From the NCBI RefSeq assembly GCF_001592825.1, contig NZ_LTZG01000001.1, positions 248,001 through 312,000 on the forward strand: 64,000 bases of DNA. Reading direction: 5' to 3'. The notes beneath the pieces were generated by a model. The model had not been told where the DNA came from. It did not search any database and saw only the letters and a program-made list of their open reading frames with translations. This document shows positions 8,383 through 16,262 of the stretch, piece by piece; the stretch's first letter is position 1; the number at the start of each line of letters is the position of its first letter. Origin of the DNA: Planococcus maritimus (GTDB lineage Bacteria > Bacillota > Bacilli > Bacillales_A > Planococcaceae). Made by a program: the position numbers and the translations under genes.

Positions 8383-9285
8383 ATGAAATACAATACACTG
8401 GGCACCAGCGGGCTTGAAATCAGTGAAATTGCACTCGGCTGCATGTCATTGCCGGAAGACCCGAAACAAGCAAGAGCCATTATCGACGAAGCATTAGATA
8501 ATGGCGTTACCTATTTCGACACAGCCGATTTTTACGGCAAAGGAAAGAATGAGGCAATCGTTGGCGGCGCACTTGGCGATCGCCGGCAAGACATCATCCT
8601 CGCGAGCAAAGTGGGAAATGAATGGTCAGAAGAATCGGATGAAGTGAAGTGGAATCCGACCAAAGCGTATATCAAAGAACAGATCCACCACTCGCTCCGC
8701 CGCCTTAACACCGATTACTTGGATTTGTATCAGCTTCACGGTGGCATGATCACCGACGACTCGGAAGAAACGATTGACGCTTTCGAAGAATTGAAAAAAG
8801 AGGGCTTAATCCGTGCTTATGGAATTTCGTCCATCCGCCCGAATGTCATCCGCCGCTTTATGGACAACAGCGAGATCGCTTCGATCATGATGCAGTACAG
8901 CTTGCTCGACCGCCGTCCGGAAGAATTCTTGCCAGAAATTGGCCAATCCGGCCGCTCTGTCGTGGCACGCGGCAGCTTAGCGAAAGGCCTATTGACAGCT
9001 GAAGGGCCAAAGCGTGCTGAGAAAATGGGCGATTACCTTCAGTACGGTCCAGATCAACTGGGTAGCGTGTTAAATAAACTGTCTGCTATCCACGCCAATG
9101 TGCATTCGCTCGCTTTACATTCCATCTTAGCGGATCGCACGGTCTCTTCGGCCGTTACGGGTGCGAGCAGCACTGAACAACTGCGTGACACTTTGCAGGC
9201 GTATCATCAGACGGTTAGCCCACAACAGATCGATGCGGCAAAAGCAGCGACGCGTCTTGATCGCTACGAACAGCATCGCGATTGA
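8383..9285 (+). CDS. yqkF: aldo/keto reductase (YqkF-like)
   Basis: NADPH-dependent oxidoreductase of the AKR superfamily; the physiological substrate is not known. The 300-residue protein has the catalytic tetrad D46, Y51, K76 and H119 in the usual motifs (FDTADFYG, LASKVGNE, YQLHG) and a C-terminal cofactor-binding segment. Its position divergent from nudF matches yqkF of B. subtilis, which supports the symbol. Start at 8383 has a GGGGTG site five bases upstream. It ends at a strong terminator. Confidence 0.9.
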   Translation: MKYNTLGTSGLEISEIALGCMSLPEDPKQARAIIDEALDNGVTYFDTADFYGKGKNEAIVGGALGDRRQDIILASKVGNEWSEESDEVKWNPTKAYIKEQIHHSLRRLNTDYLDLYQLHGGMITDDSEETIDAFEELKKEGLIRAYGISSIRPNVIRRFMDNSEIASIMMQYSLLDRRPEEFLPEIGQSGRSVVARGSLAKGLLTAEGPKRAEKMGDYLQYGPDQLGSVLNKLSAIHANVHSLALHSILADRTVSSAVTGASSTEQLRDTLQAYHQTVSPQQIDAAKAATRLDRYEQHRD

Positions 9286-9299
9286 CTGCCTTTCACCAT

Positions 9300-9334
9300 C
9301 AGCGCCCCTATTACATTAAGGGCGCTGTTTTTTT
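9300..9334 (+). terminator. terminator after aldo/keto reductase gene
   Basis: Perfect 8-base stem CAGCGCCC (9300-9307) and GGGCGCTG (9320-9327) followed by seven T residues. Confidence 0.9.
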
Positions 9335-9612
9335 CCCTCTTGTTTTAGGCAAGCCTTATTCAATCCATTTAGGCCTTTTGAATCTTTTTTATGAGTTGCC
9401 ATGACTTCCCCTCATAATAGCTAAAATAAATAGTATCGCTTTTCCTTTAGGTAGCGGGTTTTCACATCTTTTCTTCTTCAGCTTCCAAAAAAGACCGATT
9501 TTCTACCTAGTCGATTTAATTTCTCGAAAAGGACTTTTGCAGGTTTGAAAGAATACCTAGAAGTGAATATACTGATTACGACTGAAATTTTCAAACCTTA
9601 CTTTCAAGAAAA
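9335..9612. other. intergenic region upstream of the orphan gene
   Basis: About 280 bases without a supported gene. The only clear signal is the sigma-A promoter at 9545-9573. Short T-rich and CTT-rich stretches are present, but no hairpin, repeat or coding frame could be defended. Confidence 0.5.
9545..9573 (+). promoter_or_regulatory. sigma-A promoter of the orphan gene
   Basis: -35 TTGAAA (9545-9550), 17-base spacer, -10 TATACT (9568-9573), five-of-six matches in both boxes. It lies 54 bases before the chosen start at 9628. Confidence 0.7.
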
Positions 9613-9627
9613 ATGGGGGCGTGCAAA

Positions 9628-10044
9628 ATGATGAATTTTTACTTGACCCAATCCAAAAAATCTTATCAGTCAGCAGACGGAAATGCCGTATCGATGCATT
9701 CGTACCTGGTTGTTGAAACTGTGACAAGATCCCTTGGACAGGAGTTTAAAAATCATAAGCTGGCATGGGAAACGGAAGACAGCTGGCTGCTTGCAGACGC
9801 CCCGGAAAAAATCACACGCATGCCAGATGGCTATCAACGTTTCGAAATTTCAGAGCCTGTGTTCGCTTCTTTACGCTTATTGGCGGAAACTCAGCCCAAG
9901 GAACTTCATACCTTGACGCCTTTTTCTACAAATCGGACGTGTGAAACTTTTAACAAACAGCATCCGCAAGCGACAAAAGAATTTCACTTCAACGATGTTG
10001 CTAAAAGCCTCAAACAGATTGTCAAAGATATCATGACGGTCTAA
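9628..10044 (+). CDS. uncharacterised 138-residue protein
   Basis: No family recognised. The product is soluble, with no signal peptide or membrane span; it starts MMNFYLTQSKKSYQ and ends SLKQIVKDIMTV. It has its own promoter and a strong terminator, so it is a monocistronic unit. The ATG at 9628 has GGGGG eight bases upstream; an in-frame ATG at 9613 overlaps that ribosome site and is less likely. The composition resembles its neighbours. It sits at the point where B. subtilis has no matching gene between yqkF and yqkE, so it is probably a lineage-specific insertion, with floT and the genes that follow. Confidence 0.75.
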   Translation: MMNFYLTQSKKSYQSADGNAVSMHSYLVVETVTRSLGQEFKNHKLAWETEDSWLLADAPEKITRMPDGYQRFEISEPVFASLRLLAETQPKELHTLTPFSTNRTCETFNKQHPQATKEFHFNDVAKSLKQIVKDIMTV

Positions 10045-10054
10045 ACTTGTCCAT

Positions 10055-10092
10055 AAAAAGACGGAGAACCTTTTGGGTTCTCCGTCTTTTTT
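10055..10092. terminator. bidirectional terminator between the orphan gene and floT
   Basis: AAAAAGACGGAGAACC pairs with GGTTCTCCGTCTTTTTT around a TTTTG loop; T-tracts on both strands serve both converging genes. Confidence 0.9.
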
Positions 10093-10101
10093 ATATGGCT
10101 G

Positions 10102-11577
10102 TTATAGTTGTTCCGGGTCTTCTTTTGGCACATCGTCTGCAGCTTGATTGCTCACTTGCGGGCTGAGCGGTTCAATAGCTTGCTGTTTTTTGGATGTATA
10201 GGATTTTAGCATTTCGGCAATATCGATGCCCGTCATTTCCTTCAATGGCTCCTGCATATCAACCATTGTCTGGGTAACGCTTCTGCCAAACGATGGGACG
10301 CCTTGGCCGTTGCCTGAATCGATGATTTTCACAGAGTCGATATTATTAAGCGGCTGTGCCACTTTTTCCGCAAATACCGGCAACATGTCAATCAGTTTTT
10401 CTGCAATGATGACGTCGCCATGTTCTTCCATAGCTTCCGCGAGCAGTTTGCGGGATTCCGCTTCCGCCTTACCGCGTTCACGGATGACTTCCGCTTCAGC
10501 AGCCCCTTCATCGCGTTTGATCTTCGCTTTTGCTTCCCCATCGATGACAGAACGTCTCGCTTCCGCTTCAGCCGTTCGTGTCGTTTCGTAATAGCTCGCA
10601 TCGGCTTTCGTTTTGCGGACTTTGCTTTCCTCTTCTTCGAGGCGCACGGCCCGTTCACGTTCCATGAACTGCATATTCAACTCTTCTTCTTGGATTTCCA
10701 TCGCGAGTTTTGCCTTTTCCAGTTCATACGATTGCTCGGACTTGGCACGTGCGCGTTCGGTTTCTTCCTTAAAGGCCGCATCTTTCAAGTCTTTTTGTTT
10801 GCGCGACTCGGCGATCGCAATTTGACGCATATACTCTTCTTCTTTCGCTTCCTGATCGGTTTGCGCACGGTGAATGCGGGTTTCCCGTTCCGTATTCGCC
10901 TCTGCGATTTCCGCTTGTTTGCGGACTTCTGCGATGCGTGGCCGTCCCAGGTTTTCGAGGTAGCCGTTGTCTTCATCGGCATCCCGGAGATCCGTGAGCC
11001 CGAGTGAAGTAATTTTAAAGCCCATCAAATCAAGTTGCTTTTGCGCGATTTCCTGAACATCCGTATTGAATTTCTCTCGATCGCTATTGATGTCCTCAAC
11101 GGTCATCTTCGACAGGATAGCACGCAAATTACTGCCAAGTACCTCGATGATCTCGCGTTCTATTTCGTCTTGCTTTTTTCCAAGGAATTGCTCGGCATAA
11201 TTAGCGATGCCGTTTAAGGTGTCTGCCACTTTGACCATCGCAACAGCATCAGCAACAATTGGCACCCCGGCGTTCGTGTAGACGCGCGGTGTCGATAGCT
11301 TTAACTGGAACGAGGTCAAATTGACCGGCGTCGAAGTCTGGAAGCGTCTTAGCAAATAACCGCCCCCGCGGATGATCTTCATGGACCGCCCTTCGTCATC
11401 GGTGAAAATATTTGTATCTTTCTTCGGATCTCCAAGTTTCGGGCCTGTAATGATTAAGGCTTCGTTCGATTTGGCGGTACGGTAGCGGATCTTCATCCAG
11501 AAGAAATAACCGGCTCCTGCAATAGCCGCCAAAATCAGTACGACAATCAATATTGAAATAATTCCAATCGACTCCAT
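10102..11577 (-). CDS. floT: flotillin-like membrane scaffold protein
   Basis: Membrane-microdomain scaffold (YuaG/FloT type). The 491-residue protein has an N-terminal hairpin or span (about residues 6-27), a PHB/SPFH domain (about 30-210) and a long charged coiled coil of alternating Glu/Ala/Arg/Lys (about 215-400), then a C-terminal tail with GQGVPSFGRSVTQTMVD. B. subtilis FloT is about 509 residues. There the gene is paired with the NfeD-like yuaF; no NfeD gene lies on either side here. The start at 11577 is followed directly by the hydrophobic span as expected. Terminates at the shared hairpin downstream. Confidence 0.92.
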   Translation of the reverse strand: MESIGIISILIVVLILAAIAGAGYFFWMKIRYRTAKSNEALIITGPKLGDPKKDTNIFTDDEGRSMKIIRGGGYLLRRFQTSTPVNLTSFQLKLSTPRVYTNAGVPIVADAVAMVKVADTLNGIANYAEQFLGKKQDEIEREIIEVLGSNLRAILSKMTVEDINSDREKFNTDVQEIAQKQLDLMGFKITSLGLTDLRDADEDNGYLENLGRPRIAEVRKQAEIAEANTERETRIHRAQTDQEAKEEEYMRQIAIAESRKQKDLKDAAFKEETERARAKSEQSYELEKAKLAMEIQEEELNMQFMERERAVRLEEEESKVRKTKADASYYETTRTAEAEARRSVIDGEAKAKIKRDEGAAEAEVIRERGKAEAESRKLLAEAMEEHGDVIIAEKLIDMLPVFAEKVAQPLNNIDSVKIIDSGNGQGVPSFGRSVTQTMVDMQEPLKEMTGIDIAEMLKSYTSKKQQAIEPLSPQVSNQAADDVPKEDPEQL

Positions 11578-11684
11578 CTTATCCCATCCTTTTCACTAAA
11601 TTGTATGTTCCCTTCTCTATTATATACGGATGGATCAGCCAGATGTTTCAAAAAAAGGGAAACTATATCCATTCTATTCATATT

Positions 11685-11864
11685 TTAATCTGCTATGACT
11701 TTAATTAATGAAAAAATGACTGACAATATCGTTAATACGAGCACAAAATAACCGAAATGAATAAGCGTTCTTGTGTGTGGGGCGACTGGCTTTTGTTCAA
11801 TTGGTGATGGATGTGGCTCTAGTTCAAGTTCTGGGCTTGCGGGCACTTTTTCAGCTTTCATCAT
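11685..11864 (-). CDS. 59-residue single-span membrane protein
   Basis: Small gene read upstream of floT. AGGAGG lies five bases before the first of two adjacent ATGs (11864), and an extended -10 (TGATATAAT) lies about 70 bases further upstream. The product has a Pro/Glu-rich N-terminal half (several PxP and ExEP runs, residues 7-30), then one hydrophobic span near residues 35-55 and a short VIAD end. No family is recognised. The transcription and translation signals make it a credible gene; the stop at 11685 is 107 bases from the floT start, so it may be co-transcribed with floT. Confidence 0.62.
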   Translation of the reverse strand: MMKAEKVPASPELELEPHPSPIEQKPVAPHTRTLIHFGYFVLVLTILSVIFSLIKVIAD

Positions 11865-11934
11865 CTACTCCTCCTGCAGTTAAATTTTTAGTCACATTCG
11901 CTGATGGTTCGTGTTAGTTTATTGATCTTTATCT

Positions 11935-11943
11935 ATTATATCA
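11935..11943 (-). promoter_or_regulatory. extended -10 promoter element upstream of the 59-residue gene
   Basis: Minus strand TGATATAAT, a perfect extended -10; no convincing -35 is seen. It lies about 70 bases upstream of the start at 11864. Confidence 0.5.
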
Positions 11944-12092
11944 ATTGTCGGTAAATGGAATATAAAAATTTATTGGAAAATATTATCTTTACTTGTAAAC
12001 AGCGACTGGCCTTTCTCGTGTTTTTTGATAAGATAGAACAAATGGATAATTATTGGCAATGGTTGATGTGCTGCGAGAGGAGAAGAAAGGCC

Positions 12093-12236
12093 ATGAAACT
12101 GATTGATGATTTGGCAGGGGCAATTTACGATGTCTTGAATTTGATGTTATGGGGATTTAGTTATTTTGCTGCCGGGACTATTCTTGTGGGTGGCCCATTG
12201 TATCTCGTCTCTTTTTTGTTTGAATGGCTATATTGA
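12093..12236 (+). CDS. 47-residue hydrophobic protein
   Basis: ATG at 12093 behind a purine-rich AGAGGAGAAGAAAGG ribosome region. The product starts MKLIDDLAGAIYDVLNLMLW, has one or two hydrophobic segments (residues 12-45) and ends FLFEWLY, followed eight bases later by a strong terminator. The reading frame stays open upstream to 11955, but the longer form has no ribosome site. No family recognised. It is divergent from the 59-residue gene. Moderate support: the terminator position and ribosome site favour a real small membrane protein. Confidence 0.55.
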   Translation: MKLIDDLAGAIYDVLNLMLWGFSYFAAGTILVGGPLYLVSFLFEWLY

Positions 12237-12242
12237 ACGACG

Positions 12243-12275
12243 AACCCCCTGTCACGTCATGTGACAGGGGGTTTT
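12243..12275. terminator. bidirectional terminator between the 47-residue gene and the DUF3886 gene
   Basis: AACCCCCTGTCAC pairs with GTGACAGGGGGTT around a short GTCAT loop, followed by T residues; A residues on the other side allow use by the minus strand. Confidence 0.88.
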
Positions 12276-12279
12276 GCCT

Positions 12280-12486
12280 TCAGTATTTTTTTCCTGATTC
12301 GTGGCGCTCCAGCAGTTCCGCAAAAGACATGTTCTTTTCGCGTTCTTTGCGTTCAAACTGGCGTTGCGCTTCTTTTTCCTCTTCAATTTTTTGCTGGTCT
12401 TTCAATAGCTCTTTTTTTGTGGATTGCAGCTTCGCTAACTGGTCTGCTGAAAACAAGCCATTTTCATTGATTTTCTCTTTCGCCAT
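12280..12486 (-). CDS. yqkE: DUF3886 family protein (YqkE-like)
   Basis: A 68-residue, highly charged protein predicted to be helical from residue 15 on, with the typical pattern SADQLAKLQSTKKELLKDQQ (13-32) followed by a Glu/Lys/Arg-rich stretch and FAELLERHESG at the end. It resembles the DUF3886 family to which B. subtilis YqkE belongs; function unknown. Its place near yqkF and yqkD supports this. It lies 12 bases after the thiolase gene on the same strand, so it is likely co-transcribed, and it ends at the shared terminator. Confidence 0.75.
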   Translation of the reverse strand: MAKEKINENGLFSADQLAKLQSTKKELLKDQQKIEEEKEAQRQFERKEREKNMSFAELLERHESGKKY

Positions 12487-12498
12487 TGCTATCTCTCC

Positions 12499-13683
12499 TT
12501 ATGGCCGTTTGACGATTGTGGCAACACCTTGGCCACCACCGATGCACAATGTCGCAAGGCCTGTCTTGGCATCGCGTTTTTTCATTTCATGAAGCAGTGT
12601 CACGAAAATACGGGTGCCACTCGCGCCGATCGGATGCCCGATGGCAATAGCCCCACCATTGACATTAAGCTTATCATGATCAAATTTCAATTCACGGTCG
12701 ACCGCAATCGATTGTGCGGCAAATGCTTCGTTCGCTTCGATCAAATCGATCTCATCAAGTGTCATGCCGGCTTTTTTCAATGCATTTTTTACTGCTTGCA
12801 CAGGACCGATGCCCATGACAGCAGGATCGACACCCGCATTGCCATTCGCAGAGATGACAGCGAGCGGCTCGATGCCAAGCTGCTCGGCCTTCTCTTTCGT
12901 CATGACGATCACGGCTGCGGCACCGTCATTGATGCCCGATGCGTTGCCAGCAGTAACTGAACCGTCTTTTTTGAATGCAGGACGCAACTTCGCAAGTTTT
13001 TCTTCAGTTGAAGAAGCCTTGACGTATTCATCCGTTTTGAAGATAACGGGATCGCCTTTGCGCTGTGGAATTTCCACTGGCACGATTTCCTCGTTAAAAC
13101 GACCGCTCTCGATAGCCGCTGAAGCCCGGGCTTGTGAACGTGCCGCAAAGCGGTCTTGATCTTCACGCGAAATGTCATAACGGTCGCAAAGGTTCTCAGC
13201 TGTCACGCCCATATGATAATCATTGAAAGCACACGTCAGACCGTCATGGACCATGCTATCGACCACTTTCTGGTCGCCCATGCGGTAGCCACCTCTTGCA
13301 CCTTCTAGTAAGTATGGTGCGCGGCTCATGTTTTCCATGCCGCCAGCTACGACGATTTCCGCATCTCCCGCAAAAATCGCTTGATACGCCAAGTGGATCG
13401 ATTTCAATCCGGACCCGCATACTTTATTAATGGTCATCGCCGGCACCGTTTCCGGAAGGCCTGCTTGGATGGAAGCTTGACGCGCCGGATTCTGGCCTAG
13501 TCCCGCTTGCAAGACATTGCCCATGATGACTTCCGATACTTGATCGCCCGTTACCCCTGCGCGCGATAAGGCTTCTTTAATAACGATAGCTCCGAGGTCA
13601 GTTGCCGGCACATCTTTTAGCGCCCCCTGGAACGATCCAACTGCCGTTCTGACAGCGCTTGCAATTACAATTTCCTGTGACAT
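12499..13683 (-). CDS. acetyl-CoA C-acetyltransferase (thiolase)
   Basis: Biosynthetic-type thiolase that condenses two acetyl-CoA to acetoacetyl-CoA or runs the reverse, thiolytic direction. The 394-residue protein has all three catalytic residues: C89 in NKVCGSG, H350 in IGHPIGASG and C380 in LCIGGGQG. Length is exactly typical. It is divergent from an HMG-CoA lyase gene 74 bases away; together they suggest leucine or ketone-body breakdown, where the lyase yields acetoacetate and acetyl-CoA. Compared with B. subtilis, these two genes are inserted in the yqk neighbourhood. Confidence 0.95.
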   Translation of the reverse strand: MSQEIVIASAVRTAVGSFQGALKDVPATDLGAIVIKEALSRAGVTGDQVSEVIMGNVLQAGLGQNPARQASIQAGLPETVPAMTINKVCGSGLKSIHLAYQAIFAGDAEIVVAGGMENMSRAPYLLEGARGGYRMGDQKVVDSMVHDGLTCAFNDYHMGVTAENLCDRYDISREDQDRFAARSQARASAAIESGRFNEEIVPVEIPQRKGDPVIFKTDEYVKASSTEEKLAKLRPAFKKDGSVTAGNASGINDGAAAVIVMTKEKAEQLGIEPLAVISANGNAGVDPAVMGIGPVQAVKNALKKAGMTLDEIDLIEANEAFAAQSIAVDRELKFDHDKLNVNGGAIAIGHPIGASGTRIFVTLLHEMKKRDAKTGLATLCIGGGQGVATIVKRP

Positions 13684-13757
13684 TTCTTATGTCCCCCTTG
13701 TCTGCTTCTTGCTCTTTTATCCCCTCTATCGCTACAATAAAGCTAAGGGGGGATAGT

Positions 13758-14657
13758 ATGTTTAGTTTACCAAAAACCGCTACAATTATCGAGGTCGGGC
13801 CGCGTGATGGCCTGCAAAATGAAGCTCGAATCGTCAATACCGAGGACAAACTTGACTTTATCAAAGCCTTACAGCAATCAGGTATTCAGGAAATGGAGCT
13901 GACCTCATTCGTATCACCAAAATGGGTGCCGCAAATGGCTGATGCACGGGATATCGTTGCTGGCGCGAAAAAGGTCGGGCGGCAATTTGTCTTGACGCCA
14001 AACGAACGAGGCATCAACTCCGCGATGGAAGCTGGTGCTGAGTCAATCGCTGTCTTTGTCGGCGTGTCCAATTCATTCAATAAAAAAAACATCAACAAGA
14101 CGACAGACCAATCAATGGAAACTTTAAAACCATTGATTATAAAAGCGAAACAAGACGGCGTATTCGTCCGTGCCTGTATTTCAACGGCATTTCACTGTCC
14201 GTTCGAAGGAAAAATCGACCCACAGAAGACAATCGATTTATGCCAAAAATTCGTCGATTGGGGAGTCGATGAATTGAGCGTTGCCGATACGATTGGCCTC
14301 GCGAACCCTCAGGAAAGCCATGAGTTATTCAGCCAATTAAAACGGCAATTTCCGCAGGTCCTGATAGCCGCGCATTTCCATGATACGAGACGCATGGCAC
14401 TTGCTAATGCATATGCTGCTTTGCTTGCTGGCATCGATCGGTTCGACGCCTCAGCAGGCGGCCTTGGCGGCTGTCCGTTTGCACCGGGTGCGACCGGTAA
14501 TGTCGCAAGTGAAGATCTTATCCATATGTTCCAACGTATGGGTATCGATACGGGCGTCGATCTTGACGAGCTTTGTAAAGCGATTGCGCTAATCGAGCCC
14601 CATGTATCCAACGAGCTGCAAACAGGTATGTATACTTTGTATAAAAACAGAAAATGA
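13758..14657 (+). CDS. hydroxymethylglutaryl-CoA lyase
   Basis: TIM-barrel lyase that splits (S)-HMG-CoA to acetoacetate and acetyl-CoA, the last step of leucine catabolism. The 299-residue protein has the N-terminal EVGPRDGLQNE motif (residues 12-22), metal ligands in the AAHFHDTRRMA region and the catalytic cysteine loop GGLGGCPFAPGATGN near 235-249. The start ATG at 13758 follows AAGGGGGG; the longer upstream frame has no ribosome site. It could act on a related HMG-like ester (YngG type). It is divergent from the thiolase and followed by a hydrolase gene 12 bases downstream. Confidence 0.93.
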   Translation: MFSLPKTATIIEVGPRDGLQNEARIVNTEDKLDFIKALQQSGIQEMELTSFVSPKWVPQMADARDIVAGAKKVGRQFVLTPNERGINSAMEAGAESIAVFVGVSNSFNKKNINKTTDQSMETLKPLIIKAKQDGVFVRACISTAFHCPFEGKIDPQKTIDLCQKFVDWGVDELSVADTIGLANPQESHELFSQLKRQFPQVLIAAHFHDTRRMALANAYAALLAGIDRFDASAGGLGGCPFAPGATGNVASEDLIHMFQRMGIDTGVDLDELCKAIALIEPHVSNELQTGMYTLYKNRK

Positions 14658-14669
14658 GGTATGTGGGCC

Positions 14670-15629
14670 ATGAAAAAACGATTCTTAGTGGCGACCGCCA
14701 TTGTTTCTAGCACATTGACCGCTTCTTTTGCCGCATTGGGTTTTGCCACCAGCAACCGTCTGATGTATGTAAAGAATAAAGACGCAGCCTTGGTTTTGGA
14801 AAGGGAAATAAACGCCAAACGCTACGATGAAACTTGGTATGCCAAGGTAAAGAAAAGTGAACAATGGATTGAATCTGCCAATGGCTATCCGATCAAAGCG
14901 ATTTTCCTGGAGCCACACACCACAAACCGTTACGTCATCATTTGCCATGGCGTTACCGAAAGCAAAATGAATTCGTTTAAATACGCGCGCATGTTCGAAC
15001 GCCTCGGGTTCAACTCGGTCGTCTATGATCACCGCCGGCACGGAGAATCCGGTGGCAAGACCACGAGCTTCGGCCATTACGAGAAGCTGGATTTGCAAGC
15101 AGTCGTGAAAGCACTGAAAGTCCATGCCGGGCCTTCTTTGTTCTTTGGTATACACGGGGAATCGATGGGCGCCGCGACGACGCTTCTGTATGCTGGAATG
15201 GAAGACTCAGCGGACTTCTATATTTCCGACTGTGCCTATTCCGATAGCAGCGAACAGATCTTACACGTCATGCGCACAACAACGCCGATTCGTACATCAT
15301 TGGCTTTGCGCCTTGCGAATGTGTTCCTGAAGCTGCGGGACGGCTATTCCATTACGACCGTGTCGCCCCGGGAAGTCGTGAAGAACATCGTAAAGCCTGT
15401 GCTGTTCATTCACAGCCTACCGGATGAGTTCGTCTTGCCAGAAATGACAAAGGAATTATCCGAATTGAAACAAGGTCCCAAAGAGCTGAAATTATTCGCA
15501 CAGGGCGAACATGCCCAATCATTTAATAAAAACCCTGAAGAATACGAAAGTACCATTGCAGAGTTTTTGAGGGCGCACGATTTAATGTTGCCTAAGCTTG
15601 CTTCCGGCATTCCTCAAATCTCTGGTTGA
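14670..15629 (+). CDS. yqkD: alpha/beta hydrolase with N-terminal membrane anchor (YqkD-like)
   Basis: Serine hydrolase of the alpha/beta superfamily; substrate unknown. The 319-residue protein starts with a basic tip and a hydrophobic segment (residues 5-27) that is a signal peptide or anchor. The oxyanion region ICHGVTESK near 86-94, nucleophile elbow HGESMGA near 163-169, the acid in SLPDEF near 250 and His in QGEHAQS near 280 complete the triad. The protein resembles B. subtilis YqkD. ATG at 14670 is preferred over one at 14661, which sits too close to its GAGG. It forms an operon with the HMG-CoA lyase. Confidence 0.85.
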   Translation: MKKRFLVATAIVSSTLTASFAALGFATSNRLMYVKNKDAALVLEREINAKRYDETWYAKVKKSEQWIESANGYPIKAIFLEPHTTNRYVIICHGVTESKMNSFKYARMFERLGFNSVVYDHRRHGESGGKTTSFGHYEKLDLQAVVKALKVHAGPSLFFGIHGESMGAATTLLYAGMEDSADFYISDCAYSDSSEQILHVMRTTTPIRTSLALRLANVFLKLRDGYSITTVSPREVVKNIVKPVLFIHSLPDEFVLPEMTKELSELKQGPKELKLFAQGEHAQSFNKNPEEYESTIAEFLRAHDLMLPKLASGIPQISG

Positions 15630-15638
15630 TTCAAACGC

Positions 15639-15685
15639 AAAAAAGAACTGCCGATTCGCACAATGCGAATCGGCAGTTCTTTTTG
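15639..15685. terminator. bidirectional terminator between yqkD and yneF
   Basis: Long perfect stem: AAAAGAACTGCCGATTCGC pairs with GCGAATCGGCAGTTCTTTT around an ACAAT loop. It can serve the converging yqkD and yneF transcripts. Confidence 0.92.
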
Positions 15686-15721
15686 TATTCATCACCTATG
15701 GGCGAATAATTGCATAAGCGT

Positions 15722-15955
15722 TTATTTTTTGCCCGGTTTTGTCGAGGCTTTGTTCATTTGAGCCATCATTTGATTGATTTTCTTTTGAGATGGTTTTTGT
15801 CCCATTTGCATCATCATAATCCGCAGCATCTCTTCGTTGATCGGCGGGTTGTCTTGCAAATATTTCATCATATATCGGCGAGCGATAAAGAATCCAAGTG
15901 CAACACCTGCGAGTAAAGCCACAATAACGATAACAATCCAGATCCATGTATCCAT
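15722..15955 (-). CDS. yneF: YneF family (UPF0154) membrane protein
   Basis: A 77-residue protein with one N-terminal membrane span (about residues 4-24) and a basic, Met-rich cytoplasmic part ([20 protein letters not shown], 28-47). This is the UPF0154/YneF family, function unknown. ATG at 15955 has AAGGAGG eight bases upstream; the longer frame has none. In B. subtilis it follows tkt and yneE; here a 307-base gap lies between tkt and yneF and yneE is not recognisable. Confidence 0.9.
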   Translation of the reverse strand: MDTWIWIVIVIVALLAGVALGFFIARRYMMKYLQDNPPINEEMLRIMMMQMGQKPSQKKINQMMAQMNKASTKPGKK

Positions 15956-16262
15956 ACAAATTACCTCCTTCGTGTTGCCAATTAAATCATGCACCAAAAA
16001 GGATTATACTATAAATTTCAAGACGTGACCATATGAACGGCATGAAATTTACAGAGAAACAAAGACTATTCTTTATCCCATCATAAGTGGCGACGGCATT
16101 GCCCTTGATGGGGACATTGCCAGCTCAATTGGCAAAAAACCAGATACGGTAACAAGAGCACATGGAAATTCTTACACAAAAAAGCCGACAGAATATGATT
16201 CTGTCGGCTTTCACTCTTTCGTGACTAGCATTCAATGGTCATGAATCGAATCAAGCAGGTGA
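15956..16262. other. gap between tkt and yneF with a possible gene remnant
   Basis: Holds the tkt terminator (16179-16212) and about 160 bases (16030-16180) in which one plus-strand frame stays open (including IISGDGIALDGDIASSIG) but has no start codon or ribosome site. No family was recognised. It may be decayed coding sequence or plain spacer. B. subtilis has yneE at this point. Confidence 0.4.
16179..16212. terminator. terminator after tkt
   Basis: AAAGCCGACAGAA pairs with TTCTGTCGGCTTT around TATGA, with an A-run on the plus strand that becomes a T-tract for the minus-strand tkt transcript. Confidence 0.85.

Noticed and set aside
10420-11007. 195-residue plus-strand frame over floT, rich in Phe and Arg
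   Set aside because: Mirror of the Glu/Lys/Arg coiled-coil codons of floT; not a membrane protein.
12093-12236. Longer form of the 47-residue gene starting at 11955
   Set aside because: The extra residues have no ribosome site and overlap the promoter region of the divergent gene.
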